From Spiroplasma monobiae MQ-1 (lineage in GTDB: Bacteria; Bacillota_I; Bacilli_A; Mycoplasmatales; Mycoplasmataceae), in NCBI RefSeq assembly GCF_002865545.1, contig NZ_CP025543.1, positions 1-64,000 of the forward strand: a stretch of DNA of 64,000 nucleotides, written 5' to 3'. The notes beneath the pieces are model-generated. The model was not told the origin of the DNA, ran no database searches, and saw only the letters and a list, made by a program, of their open reading frames with translations. Positions 33,944 to 52,071 of the stretch are shown one piece after another. Position numbers and translations under genes: made by a program. Position 1 is the first letter of the stretch, and every line of letters starts with the position of its first letter.

Positions 33944-34573
33944 ATGGAACAAAACTTATTTGAATTAGAAGATGAACTTTCATCTTACAAAGGACAATGA
34001 TTTGTAATTAACTGTAACAGTGGGCACGAGGATCGTGTCAGAGCCGATTTACTACAAAAAATAGAAACATCAGGATTAGAAGACAGAATATTCGATATTA
34101 GAATTTCAAAAGGGCCTGTAATGGGTAAAAACAACAAAATTAATGAAAAGAATAAATTTCCCGGATATTTATTTATAAATATGAACATGACTGACGAAAC
34201 ATGATTTATTGTTAGAAACACACCTGGTGTAACAGGGTTTATTGGTTCATCTGGTAAAGGGGCCAAACCTTTACCATTAACAGTGGAAGAGGTTTCAAGA
34301 ATGTTGGAACAACAATCAACCCAACAATCAAAAGGAGAAAAATCTTCAAAAGGGAATGCAAATCAACCCAAAAGAGAAAAAGTTTTATATACAGCTAATT
34401 TCAATGTGAAAGATGTTGTCCTTGTTAAGGATGGTCCCTTTGCAGGTACTGAAGGGCAAGTTATGGAAATGGATTTCGAAAAGGGTGTTGCGGTTGTTAA
34501 CATCGAACTATTCGGAAGAATTACACCAACTGAATTTGAATTCTCAAGTTTAGAAAAAGCTTTTGTTAACTAA
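33944..34573 (+). CDS. nusG: Transcription termination/antitermination protein NusG
   Basis: NusG binds RNA polymerase and modulates pausing and termination. The 209-residue protein has the NGN domain (WFVINCNSGHE start, YLFINMNM, WFIVRNTPGVTGF) and a C-terminal KOW motif (DVVLVKDGPFAGTEGQV). A Ser/Gln-rich linker of about 30 residues separates them, longer than usual. TGA codons are Trp. ATG 33944 follows AAAGGAG. A strong terminator follows. Confidence 0.96.
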
Positions 34574-34601
34574 GAACTTTATGAAAATAAAGTTCTTTTT
34601 T
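34572..34601 (+). terminator. Intrinsic terminator after nusG
   Basis: Arms AAGAACTTTAT (34572-34582) and ATAAAGTTCTT (34587-34597) pair perfectly around a GAAA tetraloop, with a T run. It starts inside the nusG stop codon. Confidence 0.92.
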
Positions 34602-34634
34602 CTTGTAAAATTTACCTAAGGGAGAAAATTAATT

Positions 34635-35147
34635 ATGAACAATATTAAATTCGAAATAATTTTGGAAGATGGTAGAAAAATGAATGGAGAATTGTATCCA
34701 GAACTTGCTCCAATATCAGTTGAAAACTTTGTTAACTTAATTAAAAATAAATACTTTGATGGATTAATTTTTCACAGAGTTATAAAAGGATTTATGATTC
34801 AAGGAGGGGGTATGTTTCCTGATATGTCAGAGAAAGGTGGATTAAATCCAATTAAAGGTGAATTCTCAATTAATGGATGAAACAAAAATGCCACATCATT
34901 GCCTCATAAACCGGGTGTATTTTCAATGGCTAGAACAAATGTTATGGATAGTGCAACAAGTCAATTCTTTTTAGTGACAGGAGATGCTGGTTTTTTAGAT
35001 GGTCAATATGCTTCTTTTGGTAAATTATCTGATGAAGCAAGTTTAGAAGTTGCCTTATCAATTGAAAAAGTTGCTACAGGATCAAAAGGTTATCATGATG
35101 ATGTTCCTTTAGAACCAATTATTATAAAAACAATGAATCTTATTTAA
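34635..35147 (+). CDS. Peptidyl-prolyl cis-trans isomerase, cyclophilin type
   Basis: Cyclophilins speed up proline isomerisation during folding. The 170-residue protein has the family segments FDGLIFHRVIKGFMIQGG, FSMARTNVMDSATSQFF (Gln-Phe-Phe active site) and DGQYASFGKL. One TGA is Trp. No signal peptide is present, so it is cytoplasmic. ATG 34635 follows AAGGGAG. It sits alone between the nusG and its own terminator, inside the nusG-rplK cluster where Bacillus has none. Confidence 0.94.
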
Positions 35148-35162
35148 TTAAGATTTTTTTTA
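35136..35162 (+). terminator. Intrinsic terminator overlapping the cyclophilin stop
   Basis: Arms AATCTTA (35136-35142) and TAAGATT (35149-35155) and a T run. The stem includes the stop codon. Confidence 0.75.
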
Positions 35163-35194
35163 TTTAAAAATTATGTTAATATTATTTATGGCAG

Positions 35195-35267
35195 ATTTTA
35201 ATTGTGGAAGTAAGTATGCAAATGCATAACTACGTTAGGACCACAGCGAAAACAGGAGGTGTTGTTC
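35195..35267 (+). promoter_or_regulatory. rplK-rplA 5' leader with stem-loops
   Basis: Between a TATTAT -10-like element (about 35180) and rplK, TGTGG (35203-35207) can pair with CCACA (35241-35245). Inside lies a TATGCA/TGCATA inverted repeat (35215-35220, 35223-35228). The rplK Shine-Dalgarno AGGAGG follows. rplK-rplA operons are controlled by L1 in other bacteria, so it could be an L1 target, but no characteristic motif was proven. Confidence 0.4.
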
Positions 35268-35702
35268 GTGGCAAAAAGAATCACACGTATAGCAAAATTA
35301 GAATTTATGGCAATGCAAGCAAAACCTGGTGCAGAATTAGCTTCACTTGGAATTAACATGCCAGTATTCACACAACAATTTAATGACGCCACTAAAGATA
35401 GAGCTGGAGAAATAGTGCCTGTAGTTATTACAGCTTATGACGATAAATCATGCGATTTCGTTTTAAAAACTACTCCAGCAGCATTTATGCTTAAAAAAGC
35501 AGCAGGAATTCAAAAAGGTGCATCTAAATCAGGAACTGAAACAGTTGCAACTATTACAGCAGAAGATATTAAAAAAATTGCTGAATATAAATTACCTGAT
35601 TTAAATGCAAATACAGTTGAAGCAGCTATGAGAATTATTGAAGGATCAGCTAGAAATATGGGTATAAAAGTTACTGGAATGCCTGAAAAAGAAGGTAAAT
35701 AG
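35268..35702 (+). CDS. rplK: 50S ribosomal protein L11
   Basis: L11 forms the stalk base with 23S rRNA and the factor-binding centre. The 144-residue product has [17 protein letters not shown] and the long C-terminal helix. The start is GTG at 35268, since it gives [12 protein letters not shown] and lies 6 bases after AGGAGGT; in-frame GTG at 35259 is inside the Shine-Dalgarno. It is followed 2 bp later by rplA. Confidence 0.96.
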   Translation: MAKRITRIAKLEFMAMQAKPGAELASLGINMPVFTQQFNDATKDRAGEIVPVVITAYDDKSCDFVLKTTPAAFMLKKAAGIQKGASKSGTETVATITAEDIKKIAEYKLPDLNANTVEAAMRIIEGSARNMGIKVTGMPEKEGK

Positions 35703-35704
35703 TA

Positions 35705-36391
35705 ATGGCAAAATTAAGTAAAAAATTAAAAGCTGTTAACGAAAAAGTTGACAAAACAAAATTATACTCAATTTCAGAAGCTCTAAAATTAGCTAAAGAA
35801 ACTTCAATCACAAAATTTGACTCAACTGTAGAAATAGCATTCAACTTAAATGTTGATCCAAGACATGCTGACCAACAAATTAGAGGGGCATTAGTAATGC
35901 CTGGTGGAACTGGAAAAACTCAAAAAGTTTTAGTTCTTACAAAAACTAAAGTAAAAGAAGCTGAAGATGCAAAAGCAGACTTCGTAGGAGCAGAAGACTT
36001 AATCCAAAAAATAGCAAAAGAAAACTGATTTGATTTCGATGTTATTGTAGCAACTCCAGAAATGATGGCAGAATTAGGAAAAATCGGTAAGGTTTTAGGA
36101 CCTAAAGGATTAATGCCTAACCCAAAAACTGGAACAGTTACAATGGATGTAGCAAAAGCTTTAGATGAAATTAAAAAAGGTAAAGTAGAATACAGAACTG
36201 ATAAAGAAGGAAATGTTCACTCAATCTTAGGAAAAGTTTCATTTAATGAAGATAACTTAATGAAAAACTATATAGCTCTTTTAGATGTAATTAAAAAGGC
36301 AAAACCTGCAGCAGTTAAAGGTACATATATTAAAAATATATCAATCTCAACTACTATGGGCCCTGGAATCAAAGTTTTAATTGAAAACTAA
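35705..36391 (+). CDS. rplA: 50S ribosomal protein L1
   Basis: L1 binds 23S rRNA to form the mobile L1 stalk, and represses its own operon in other bacteria. The 228-residue protein has [42 protein letters not shown] and the C-terminal STTMGPGI. One TGA (36026) is Trp. It follows rplK by 2 bp; TAGTAATG places the start close to the stop, so translation is coupled. Confidence 0.96.
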
Positions 36392-36396
36392 AATCA

Positions 36397-36423
36397 AAAA
36401 CTCACTTAAAGTGAGTTTTTTTT
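36397..36423 (+). terminator. Intrinsic terminator after rplA
   Basis: Arms AAAACTCAC (36397-36405) and GTGAGTTTT (36411-36419) with a T run. TATAAT at 36428-36433 follows and should serve the next gene. Confidence 0.88.
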
Positions 36424-36459
36424 ATTCTATAATTATATTGAAAGATGAAGGTAATGATG

Positions 36460-37254
36460 ATGAAATGATGATTTTCTGATTATGATGGCACAATTAATTT
36501 AATGCACAATAACTTTATAGATCCTAGAGATTTGGAATTTATAAGAAATTGAATTAAGGATGGAAACAAGTTTGCTATTGCAACTGGTAGAATGGAACAT
36601 GAAATTAGACCTGTATTAGAGGAAGTTAATATACCTTATGACTATATGATATGCAATAACGGAGCTATTATTTATGAAAAAGATAAGGGAATTATTGAAA
36701 ATGCAACAATTCCAATGGAATCTAGAGAAGACATAATCAAGATTTTTAAGGAATTAAAAGAACAATATGTTATGGGTTATTGTATAAAAGATGAGAGAAA
36801 ACCATTTTCAAAAGTTGATGAACCTGAAGTTTATACAAATCCATTTTTAGAACAATATGCACCTTCATATAATAATTTTGAAGAGGGTGAAAATGATATT
36901 TTAAATTCTCCAGATCTTAACTTGCTATATTTTTTTGTGGCAGAAGCTGATGTATTGACTGTTAAAACCTTATTAAAAGATAAAATAAAAAAATGTAAAG
37001 CTGTAACAACTCATAGAAATGTCATTGAAATTATGAGAGAAGATGTTTCAAAAGCTTATGGAATAAAAAAAATACAGGAAATTAATAATTTTCAAGATTC
37101 AGATGTTTATGCAAGTGGTGATGGTGAAAATGATATTGAAATGTTAAAGTTTGCATCAAATTCCTTCGCAATGAGAAAGTGTCAGCCAAAAGTGGATAAA
37201 GCGGCAAAAAATATAATAGATAATGTATTTGAAATTGAAAAATTTTTAAAATAA
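36460..37254 (+). CDS. Cof-type HAD-superfamily hydrolase
   Basis: This is a HAD phosphatase, probably acting on sugar phosphates or flavin mononucleotide. The roughly 264-residue protein has motif I DYDGT, motif II TGR and motif IV GDGENDIEML, with an IIB-type cap. Three ATG codons in a row (36454, 36457, 36460) precede Lys-Trp-Trp; the last is chosen for spacing from AAGG. Trp codons are TGA. Its promoter is TATAAT 36428-36433. No metabolic partner is adjacent, so the substrate is open. Confidence 0.85.
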
Positions 37255-37267
37255 TTCAAAAAAGTGC

Positions 37268-37298
37268 TTGCATTAAAGTAACTTTAATGAAATATACT
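37268..37298 (+). promoter_or_regulatory. MerR-type promoter with 19-bp palindromic spacer
   Basis: The -35 TTGCAT (37268-37273) and -10 TATACT (37293-37298) are 19 bp apart, as in MerR-regulated promoters. The operator CATTAAAGT-A-ACTTTAATG (37271-37289) is a perfect palindrome in that spacer. It lies just upstream of the MerR regulator gene, so autoregulation together with the aldo/keto reductase is expected. Confidence 0.8.
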
Positions 37299-37320
37299 TA
37301 AAAATGAGGAATGTCCTTAA

Positions 37321-37328
37321 GGGGGGGG
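37321..37328 (+). repeat. G8 tract in the MerR-gene ribosome-binding site
   Basis: Eight G residues directly follow AA, so the tract is the Shine-Dalgarno itself. G tracts of this length are rare in such AT-rich DNA. Slippage would change spacing to the ATG at 37335. Confidence 0.8.
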
Positions 37329-37334
37329 TCTGGT

Positions 37335-37704
37335 ATGAAAAAAATTTATATGAATGAATTGGCTAAGATCTTAAATATAAATGAATCTGCTTTAAGATAT
37401 TATGATTCAAAAGAACTATTGCCAAATATTCAAAGAGACTCAAATAATTATAGGTTTATATTTGAACAAGATATTGAAAGAGCAAATACAGTGATTTGTT
37501 TAAAAAAAACAGGTATGCCTTTAAATGAAATAAAAAAATACTTGGATCTTTTAGAACAAGGCAATTCCTCTTTAGAAATAAGATACAAGATGATTTTAAA
37601 ACAAGAAAAAATGGTCTTAGAAAAAATAGAAGATATCAAAAAACAAGTAGAATTTATAAACTTTAAAAAAGATATTTACGAGAAAAAAATAGAAGAGGAA
37701 AAAT

Positions 37705-37715
<11 letters not shown>
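37335..37715 (+). CDS. MerR family transcriptional regulator
   Basis: The 126-residue protein has an N-terminal winged helix-turn-helix (MNELAKILNINESALRYYDSK, with the RYYD hallmark) and a C-terminal Lys/Glu dimerisation helix (about 85-125). No Cys pair for metal sensing is seen; a single Cys lies near residue 56, as in some aldehyde or nitrosative-stress sensors. ATG 37335 is preferred over an in-frame codon at 37311. The stop overlaps the next gene by 11 bp. It probably controls itself and the aldo/keto reductase through the palindrome at 37271-37289. Confidence 0.9.
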
Positions 37716-38697
<982 letters not shown>

Positions 38698-38744
38698 TAA
38701 AAAAATTATGTAGAGACTTAAAGAATATGATATTATATAAGTGC

Positions 38745-38882
38745 TATTCGTACCGAAGAAAGTAACTGGGATTTTATCCCTTAATTTGTTACCGAGGAAT
38801 GAAACTACATATACTATTTGTAAGGTTTTCTTACAATGTTTATTGTATTTTTAATTGACCTCGGAATTATCTGAGGTTTTTA
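38745..38882 (+). promoter_or_regulatory. L10 (rplJL) leader with attenuator
   Basis: The leader has the L10-binding core (GAAGAAAGTAACTGGGA...TTACCGAGG) at about 38754-38797. CCGAGG (38792-38797) can pair with CCTCGG (38859-38864) as an antiterminator. Alternatively ACCTCGG (38858-38864) pairs with CTGAGGT (38871-38877), making a terminator followed by T residues. Binding of L10(L12)4 upstream would thus control read-through to rplJ, as in the known L10 leader. Confidence 0.85.
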
Positions 38883-38925
38883 TTTTGATTTTAAAAAACG
38901 AAAGTACAAAAGGAGGTCGTTACGA

Positions 38926-39426
38926 GTGTCAAACGCAAGACCAGCTCATGCTAAAAAGAATGAGGTAGTTAAAGAAATTGCAGACAGAATCAAAAACTGT
39001 AAAGGTATGGCGATTGCTGAATACAAAAATTTAACTGTAGCACAAATGACAGAATTAAGAAACAAAGCTCGTGAACAAGGAATCTTTATTAAAGTTTATA
39101 AAGACTCATTATTCAGAAGAGCGGTTGAAGAATTAAAAATTACTGGATTAGATGCTTATTTAGTTCAACAAAATGTTTACATTTTTTCAGACGAAGAAGC
39201 TCTATTTCCTGCAAAACTAGTTTCAGAATTTGCAAAAACAAATGAATCACTAGTTCTTAAAGCGGGAATATATGAAGGAAACGTTATGGATACAGCGGCA
39301 ATTAATGAAATTGCTTCTCTTCCATCAAAAGATGAATTATACTCAATGTTTGCTTCATCACTTATTTACCCATTACGTCAATTTATGTTGACTGTAAAAG
39401 AAATAGCAAATACAAAATCAGAATAA
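38926..39426 (+). CDS. rplJ: 50S ribosomal protein L10
   Basis: L10 anchors the L7/L12 stalk and represses its operon. The 166-residue product has KGMAIAEYKNLTVAQMTELR, VYKDSLFRRA and the C-terminal L12-binding helix. The start is GTG 38926, following AGGAGG with 9 bases of spacing. The L10 leader is directly upstream, and rplL follows after 66 bp, with no terminator between. Confidence 0.96.
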   Translation: MSNARPAHAKKNEVVKEIADRIKNCKGMAIAEYKNLTVAQMTELRNKAREQGIFIKVYKDSLFRRAVEELKITGLDAYLVQQNVYIFSDEEALFPAKLVSEFAKTNESLVLKAGIYEGNVMDTAAINEIASLPSKDELYSMFASSLIYPLRQFMLTVKEIANTKSE

Positions 39427-39492
39427 ATAAACAATTAAGCGTACAAATAGCGATTAATTAAATTAAAAGAAAGAAAATAAGGAGAAAAAATC

Positions 39493-39861
39493 ATGGCAAT
39501 TACAAAAGACGATATTATTAAAGCTTTAGAAGAAATGAAATTAACTGAATTAAACGATTTAGTTAAAGCAATCGAAGATCACTTCGGAGTTGTTGCAGCA
39601 GCTGCAGTTGCAGCACCTGCAGCAGGAGCTGGAGGAGCAGCAGCACCTTCAGAAGTTTCAGTTATGTTAACAAATGCTGGAGGAAACAAAGTTTCAGTTA
39701 TTAAATTAGTTAAAGAAATGACTGGATTAGGATTAATGGATGCTAAAAAATTAGTTGATGGAACATTACCTGTAGCTATTAAAGAAAACGTAAAAGTTGA
39801 AGAAGCTGAAGAAATGAAAAAACAATTAATGGAAGCTGGAGCATCAGTAGACTTAAAATAA
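39493..39861 (+). CDS. rplL: 50S ribosomal protein L7/L12
   Basis: L7/L12 recruits translation GTPases. The 122-residue protein has the N-terminal dimerisation helix, an Ala/Gly hinge (about 36-52) and the C-terminal domain with KKLVDGTLP. Codon use is strongly biased toward GAA, AAA and TTA, as expected for a very highly expressed gene. ATG 39493 follows AAGGAG. A strong terminator follows, which separates it from the acetyltransferase gene. Confidence 0.97.
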   Translation: MAITKDDIIKALEEMKLTELNDLVKAIEDHFGVVAAAAVAAPAAGAGGAAAPSEVSVMLTNAGGNKVSVIKLVKEMTGLGLMDAKKLVDGTLPVAIKENVKVEEAEEMKKQLMEAGASVDLK

Positions 39862-39873
39862 TAAATTATTTAT

Positions 39874-39897
39874 AATGACCCTAAGGGTCATTTTTTT
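39874..39897 (+). terminator. Intrinsic terminator after rplL
   Basis: Arms AATGACCC (39874-39881) and GGGTCATT (39885-39892) with a 3-base loop and seven T residues. Confidence 0.92.
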
Positions 39898-39914
39898 ATA
39901 TAAGGAGAATAAGT

Positions 39915-40496
39915 ATGTCTAAATCATCAAAAATATATTTTTTAAAAGACTATATAACCAATGAAGGAATAGAGGTTGGCGAGTATACTTATTTTTATAG
40001 TTTTAAAAATGAACAAGGACTTAAAGAGTTTCAAAATAGAAATGTTTTATACCACTTTCCAAAAATTTATAATGATAAATTAATTATAGGAAAATTTTGT
40101 GCAATAGCAGATGATGTTAAATTTCTTATGAATGGTTCAAATCACAATATGGATGGAATATCAACTTTTCCCTTTGCAATGTTTGATGAATTCGGGGCGA
40201 ATCATGAATCCCTGACAAAAGTAAATTCCAAGGGTGATACAACTGTTGGCAATGATGTTTGAATTGGTTATGGTGCAACAATAATGCCTGGAATTAAAAT
40301 TGGCAATGGTGCCATAATAGCTGCAAAATCGGTTGTAACAAAAAATGTAGAACCTTATTCTATTGTTGGGGGAAATCCTGCAAAGTTAATTAGAATGAGA
40401 TTTGATAAAAATAAAATTAATGAGCTAGAAGACTTGAAATGATGGGATGAAAGTATAGAATCAATAGGTAACATGATAGACAAATTAACTAAATAA
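39915..40496 (+). CDS. Vat-family (xenobiotic) acetyltransferase
   Basis: This 193-residue left-handed beta-helix protein closely follows the streptogramin A acetyltransferases (VatD) and hexapeptide XAT family: [26 protein letters not shown] with the catalytic His77, [25 protein letters not shown] and [13 protein letters not shown]. It uses acetyl-CoA. ATG 39915 follows AAGGAG. It sits between rplL and rpoB, where related genomes usually have rpoB or rsmC. Sequence similarity suggests an antibiotic-inactivating enzyme, but sugar or small-molecule acetylation is also possible. TGA codons are Trp. Confidence 0.88.
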
Positions 40497-40515
40497 GATT
40501 AAAAAGGCAAAAAGG

Positions 40516-40538
40516 TAAACAAAATTGTTTATTTTTTT
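40516..40538 (+). terminator. Intrinsic terminator after the acetyltransferase gene
   Basis: TAAACAA (40516-40522) and TTGTTTA (40525-40531) form the stem, followed by seven T residues. The flanking GCAAAAA and TTTTTGC lengthen it. Confidence 0.7.
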
Positions 40539-40618
40539 GCTATTTACTATTGAATTTAAGTGAAAAATAATATAGAATTTGTTTGCGTATGTTTTATTTG
40601 AACGGGGGAAATTATTAA

Positions 40619-44434
<3,816 letters not shown>

Positions 44435-44452
44435 TAAGGAGAAGTTTTTAAA

Positions 44453-48202
<3,750 letters not shown>

Positions 48203-48203
48203 A

Positions 48204-48226
48204 AAAAAGGTGGTAACACCTTTTTT
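48204..48226 (+). terminator. Intrinsic terminator after rpoC
   Basis: AAAAGGTG (48205-48212), loop GTAA, CACCTTTT (48217-48224) and a continuing T run. Confidence 0.9.
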
Positions 48227-48280
48227 TGTTTTTCTTTACTAAGAAAATAGTGTATATTCATTTAGAGGAGGATTCTTAAA

Positions 48281-48706
48281 ATGAAAATTTTTATAGGAAA
48301 CGACCATGCAGCTGTTGAAATGAAAAATAAGATAGTTGAATTTTTAAAAGAACAAGGTCATGAAGTTGTAAACATTGGAACAGACTCTAATGATTCAGTG
48401 GATTATCCTGACTTTGGAAAAGAAGTTGCACAAAAAGTTGTGCAAGAAAATACATTAGGAATAGTAATTTGTGGAAGTGGTATTGGAATATCGATAGCTG
48501 CAAATAAAGTAAAAGGGGCTAGAGCAGCGCTTTGCTACGAAGATCAAACAGCGATGTTAGCAAGAGAGCACAACAATGCAAACATATTAGCTCTTGGAGC
48601 AAGATTTATTGCAAACGAAAAAGCAATTAGATTGGTGGATATTTTCTTAAATGCTGAATTTGAAGAAAGACACGCAAATAGAGTTGAAAAATTAAATAAC
48701 CAATAG
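48281..48706 (+). CDS. rpiB: Ribose-5-phosphate isomerase B
   Basis: RpiB interconverts ribose 5-phosphate and ribulose 5-phosphate. The 141-residue protein matches the RpiB/LacAB family: IGNDHAAVEMK near the N-terminus, the catalytic Cys in ICGSGIGIS and the HNNANILALGAR segment. LacA/LacB galactose-6-phosphate isomerases are the alternative, but a single gene with upp beside it favours RpiB. ATG 48281 follows GAGGAGG. It feeds ribose phosphate for PRPP, which upp uses. Confidence 0.93.
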   Translation: MKIFIGNDHAAVEMKNKIVEFLKEQGHEVVNIGTDSNDSVDYPDFGKEVAQKVVQENTLGIVICGSGIGISIAANKVKGARAALCYEDQTAMLAREHNNANILALGARFIANEKAIRLVDIFLNAEFEERHANRVEKLNNQ

Positions 48707-48716
48707 GAGAGATAAA

Positions 48717-49366
<650 letters not shown>

Positions 49367-49419
49367 TAAGAAGATAATTTTAATAGATTTTGTAAATTAA
49401 TAGGAGTATTATTATTTAG

Positions 49420-49800
49420 ATGGAACTTAATAGGGGTGAAATTGTGTTGTTTAAAAATAAAAAAACAATTATAAGCTTATCTCTAATTTCAATGATTCTA
49501 GTTTTATTAACCATTCTTACTTTATTGAAAGTTATTGATTATACATTTATTACAGGTTATCTTTTAGGGACTTGTTTTGTGTATTTATCATTTATATTTA
49601 TGAATTTATCTATAAAAAACTTGACTATAAACTTAAACCCATTTAATTTTATATTTTTTTCAATATTAAGAATTGGATTCTACATCGTTCCATTCCTTAT
49701 AAGTATTTATTTACCAATTGCATTCAATGTCTACGGATTGCTAATTGCTTTTGTTATAAATTGAATTCCTTCAATTTTTTTAAAAAGTAAAAGTAAGTAA
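49420..49800 (+). CDS. AtpI-like membrane protein
   Basis: This 126-residue protein has four hydrophobic segments (about 17-38, 42-63, 75-95 and 98-118) and lies at the head of the ATP synthase operon, where AtpI (Mg transporter/assembly factor for the c ring) is usual. Sequence similarity to AtpI is not clear, so the call rests on position and topology. The start is uncertain: ATG 49420 has a distant GGAG, while GTG 49444 and TTG 49447 lie right after GGGGTGA and would give 118 or 117 residues. One TGA is Trp. Confidence 0.65.
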
Positions 49801-49839
49801 GTTTTTATATGGTAACCAAAAAATAAAAAGGAGGTTCTT

Positions 49840-50613
49840 ATGTTCCTTGCTGATGAAGAAGGTATGATGGATGTTTGAAATAAAATAACACCTCAACTTT
49901 TATCTATCCTATTAACTTGCATTATAATTTGTACATTTTGTATAGTTTATAATGTTAAGATCAGAAACTATAAAGAGGATAAAAAACTCACAGGCTTTTT
50001 AGTTTTAACGGAAATGTTTATTACGAAAGTGGAAAACATGGTTGTTACAATTATGGGAAAAGCTCACAGAAAATTAACACCATATATTATGTATTTATTT
50101 ATGTACATAATGGTTTCTTCGATAGTTGCTTTAATTGGAATAGAGCCTTTAACTAGTTCTTATACAGTAACATTCTCAATGGCGATAGTTACTTTTTTAG
50201 GAATTTATTATTATGGATTGAGATATCAGAAACTAGCTTTCTTTAAAAGGTATTATAATCCAATAGAAATTATTGGACAATTTGTTCCATTAATTTCACT
50301 ATCATTCAGGTTATTTGGAAATATTCTTGGAGGATCAATTCTATTAGGTTTACTTTATGGAATGATGTTAAATCTTCAAGGTAACATATTTTACCCAAGT
50401 GGTCCTGGAATGGAATGAGATAACAAATTAAGTTACTGATGATCAGGATTTAATATATTTACAGTTATTTCGCTTCCGTGATTACATTTATACTTTGACT
50501 TGTTTGACGGAGCAATTCAATCAATTGTCTTTTCAATGTTAACTCTTTCATATTGATCTGGAGCCAAAAATGGTGAAAGTGCAAATGAAGGAAAAGAAAA
50601 ATTAGAAAGATAA
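49840..50613 (+). CDS. atpB: ATP synthase F0 subunit a
   Basis: Subunit a forms the proton path beside the c ring. The 257-residue membrane protein has several transmembrane helices and the conserved LSFRLFGNILGGSILLG segment carrying the essential Arg. Multiple TGA codons are Trp, including a cluster at 50416-50442. ATG 49840 follows AAAAGGAGG. The order a-c-b-delta-alpha-gamma-beta-epsilon is complete downstream. Confidence 0.95.
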
Positions 50614-50634
50614 TTTTAAAAGGAGAAAAAGAAT

Positions 50635-50979
50635 ATGTTTATAGAAACACTTACAACATTAACGGTAACAATGGGTGGTAACTTTATATCAGTTATGCCA
50701 ATATACTCAACTTTATTTATGTTTTTAACTGTGTCTGAGGATCATCCAGATTCAATAGCAATAGGATTAAAATTATTGGGTGCAGGTCTTACTGGAACAG
50801 GTATGATCGGAGCGTCAGTTGGACAAGGTATGGTTGGTTATGGTGCTTGTATCGCAATTGGTAGAAACCCAGAAACAGCACCAAAAATTACTTCAACATT
50901 AATTATTACAGCAGGATTTTGTGAATCTGGAGCTATCTATGCTTTAGTTGTTGCTATCTTGTTAATCTTTGTGGCATAA
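50635..50979 (+). CDS. atpE: ATP synthase F0 subunit c
   Basis: Subunit c makes the rotor ring. The 114-residue protein has two transmembrane helices, the polar loop RNPE (77-80) and the proton-carrying Glu97 in [12 protein letters not shown]. An N-terminal extension of about 35 residues precedes the standard 75-residue c fold; it contains another hydrophobic segment, as seen in several Mollicutes. ATG 50635 follows AAAGGAG. No Na-binding pattern was evident. Confidence 0.95.
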   Translation: MFIETLTTLTVTMGGNFISVMPIYSTLFMFLTVSEDHPDSIAIGLKLLGAGLTGTGMIGASVGQGMVGYGACIAIGRNPETAPKITSTLIITAGFCESGAIYALVVAILLIFVA

Positions 50980-50995
50980 GAAAGGTGTGAAGTTT

Positions 50996-51511
50996 ATGCT
51001 TTTAGTAGCAGGAGTTCCTAATATTATAGAAGGACTTTTTCCTAACTTAGCTAATTTTATTGCACATATTTTATCAACAATAGTTATTTTGATATTGCTA
51101 ACAAAATTAGTTTACAAACCTTTTAGGGAAATGATCAAAGAACGCAGAAAAAAAATTAATGAGCTGTTAGATGATGCTGCTGCAAAACAAGCAAAAGCTA
51201 ACAGAAACAATAAAGAGGCTTCTAAGTTTTTAGATTCTGCAAAAGAGGAATCTAAACAAATCATTAACACAGCAAAACTTTCGGCAGATACATTAAAATT
51301 AGAAATAATTGAAAATGCGAGAACTGAGGCAAGCAACATTCAAACTCACGCTAAAAAAGCGATTGACTTTGAAAGAAATGAAATGCAAGAACAATTAAGA
51401 CAAGAAGTTATTGACCTAGCATTTGTTGCAGCTGAAAAATTAATGAATGAAAATATTTCAAAAGAAAAAAATGAAAAAATGATTGAAGACTTTATAAAAG
51501 GTTTAGATTAA
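50996..51511 (+). CDS. atpF: ATP synthase F0 subunit b
   Basis: Subunit b is the peripheral stalk. The 171-residue protein has one transmembrane segment (about 18-40) and a long charged coiled coil rich in Ala, Lys and Glu. The start is ATG 50996 behind AGGTGTGA; a GTG at 50969 would overlap atpE and is rejected. Unlike many mycoplasma b subunits, no lipobox Cys is seen. Confidence 0.94.
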   Translation: MLLVAGVPNIIEGLFPNLANFIAHILSTIVILILLTKLVYKPFREMIKERRKKINELLDDAAAKQAKANRNNKEASKFLDSAKEESKQIINTAKLSADTLKLEIIENARTEASNIQTHAKKAIDFERNEMQEQLRQEVIDLAFVAAEKLMNENISKEKNEKMIEDFIKGLD

Positions 51512-51515
51512 TTAA

Positions 51516-52061
51516 ATGTTGAAACAATCTTTAATTAACAACTGAGCAACTGCAATTTGTGAAATTGCAAAAGAGGAAAATAAAGTTCAAACATTTACAG
51601 AAACATTAGAGGACTTGAGTAAAATTTTTGAGTCTAATGAAGAAGCTATAATTTTTTTATCAAATAAATTTATACCTTTAGAAAAAAGAATAAATTTTGT
51701 TGATGATATCTTTAAAAAAGAAATTGATGTATTAATTTTAAACTGTTTGAAATTAATAGTGGAGAGAGAAAGTTTCTCATCAGTAAATTATATTTTACAG
51801 TCAACTATTAAAAAACTTTGAGAGAGTTTGGAAATTAAAAAGGGAATAGTTTATTCTACAATTGAAATTGATAAAAAATTTATTTCAATAATGGAAGAAA
51901 AAATAAACAAAAAGATTAATCAAAAAATCAAATTAGAAAATAAAATAGACAACTCATTAATTGCAGGAATAAGAATTGAAGTTGCCAACAATGTTTTTGA
52001 CTATTCTTTAAAAGGAAAAGTTGAAGATATGAAAAATAGTATTTTAGAAAATAGAAAATAG
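51516..52061 (+). CDS. atpH: ATP synthase F1 subunit delta
   Basis: Delta links F1 to the b stalk. The 181-residue protein has the six-helix N-terminal domain and the family C-terminal segment IAGIRIEVANNVFDYSLKGKV. TGA codons are Trp. ATG 51516 is 4 bp after atpF, with the Shine-Dalgarno AAAAGG inside it. Identity follows from order and from the C-terminal motif. Confidence 0.94.
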
Positions 52062-52071
52062 AGGCGATAGC

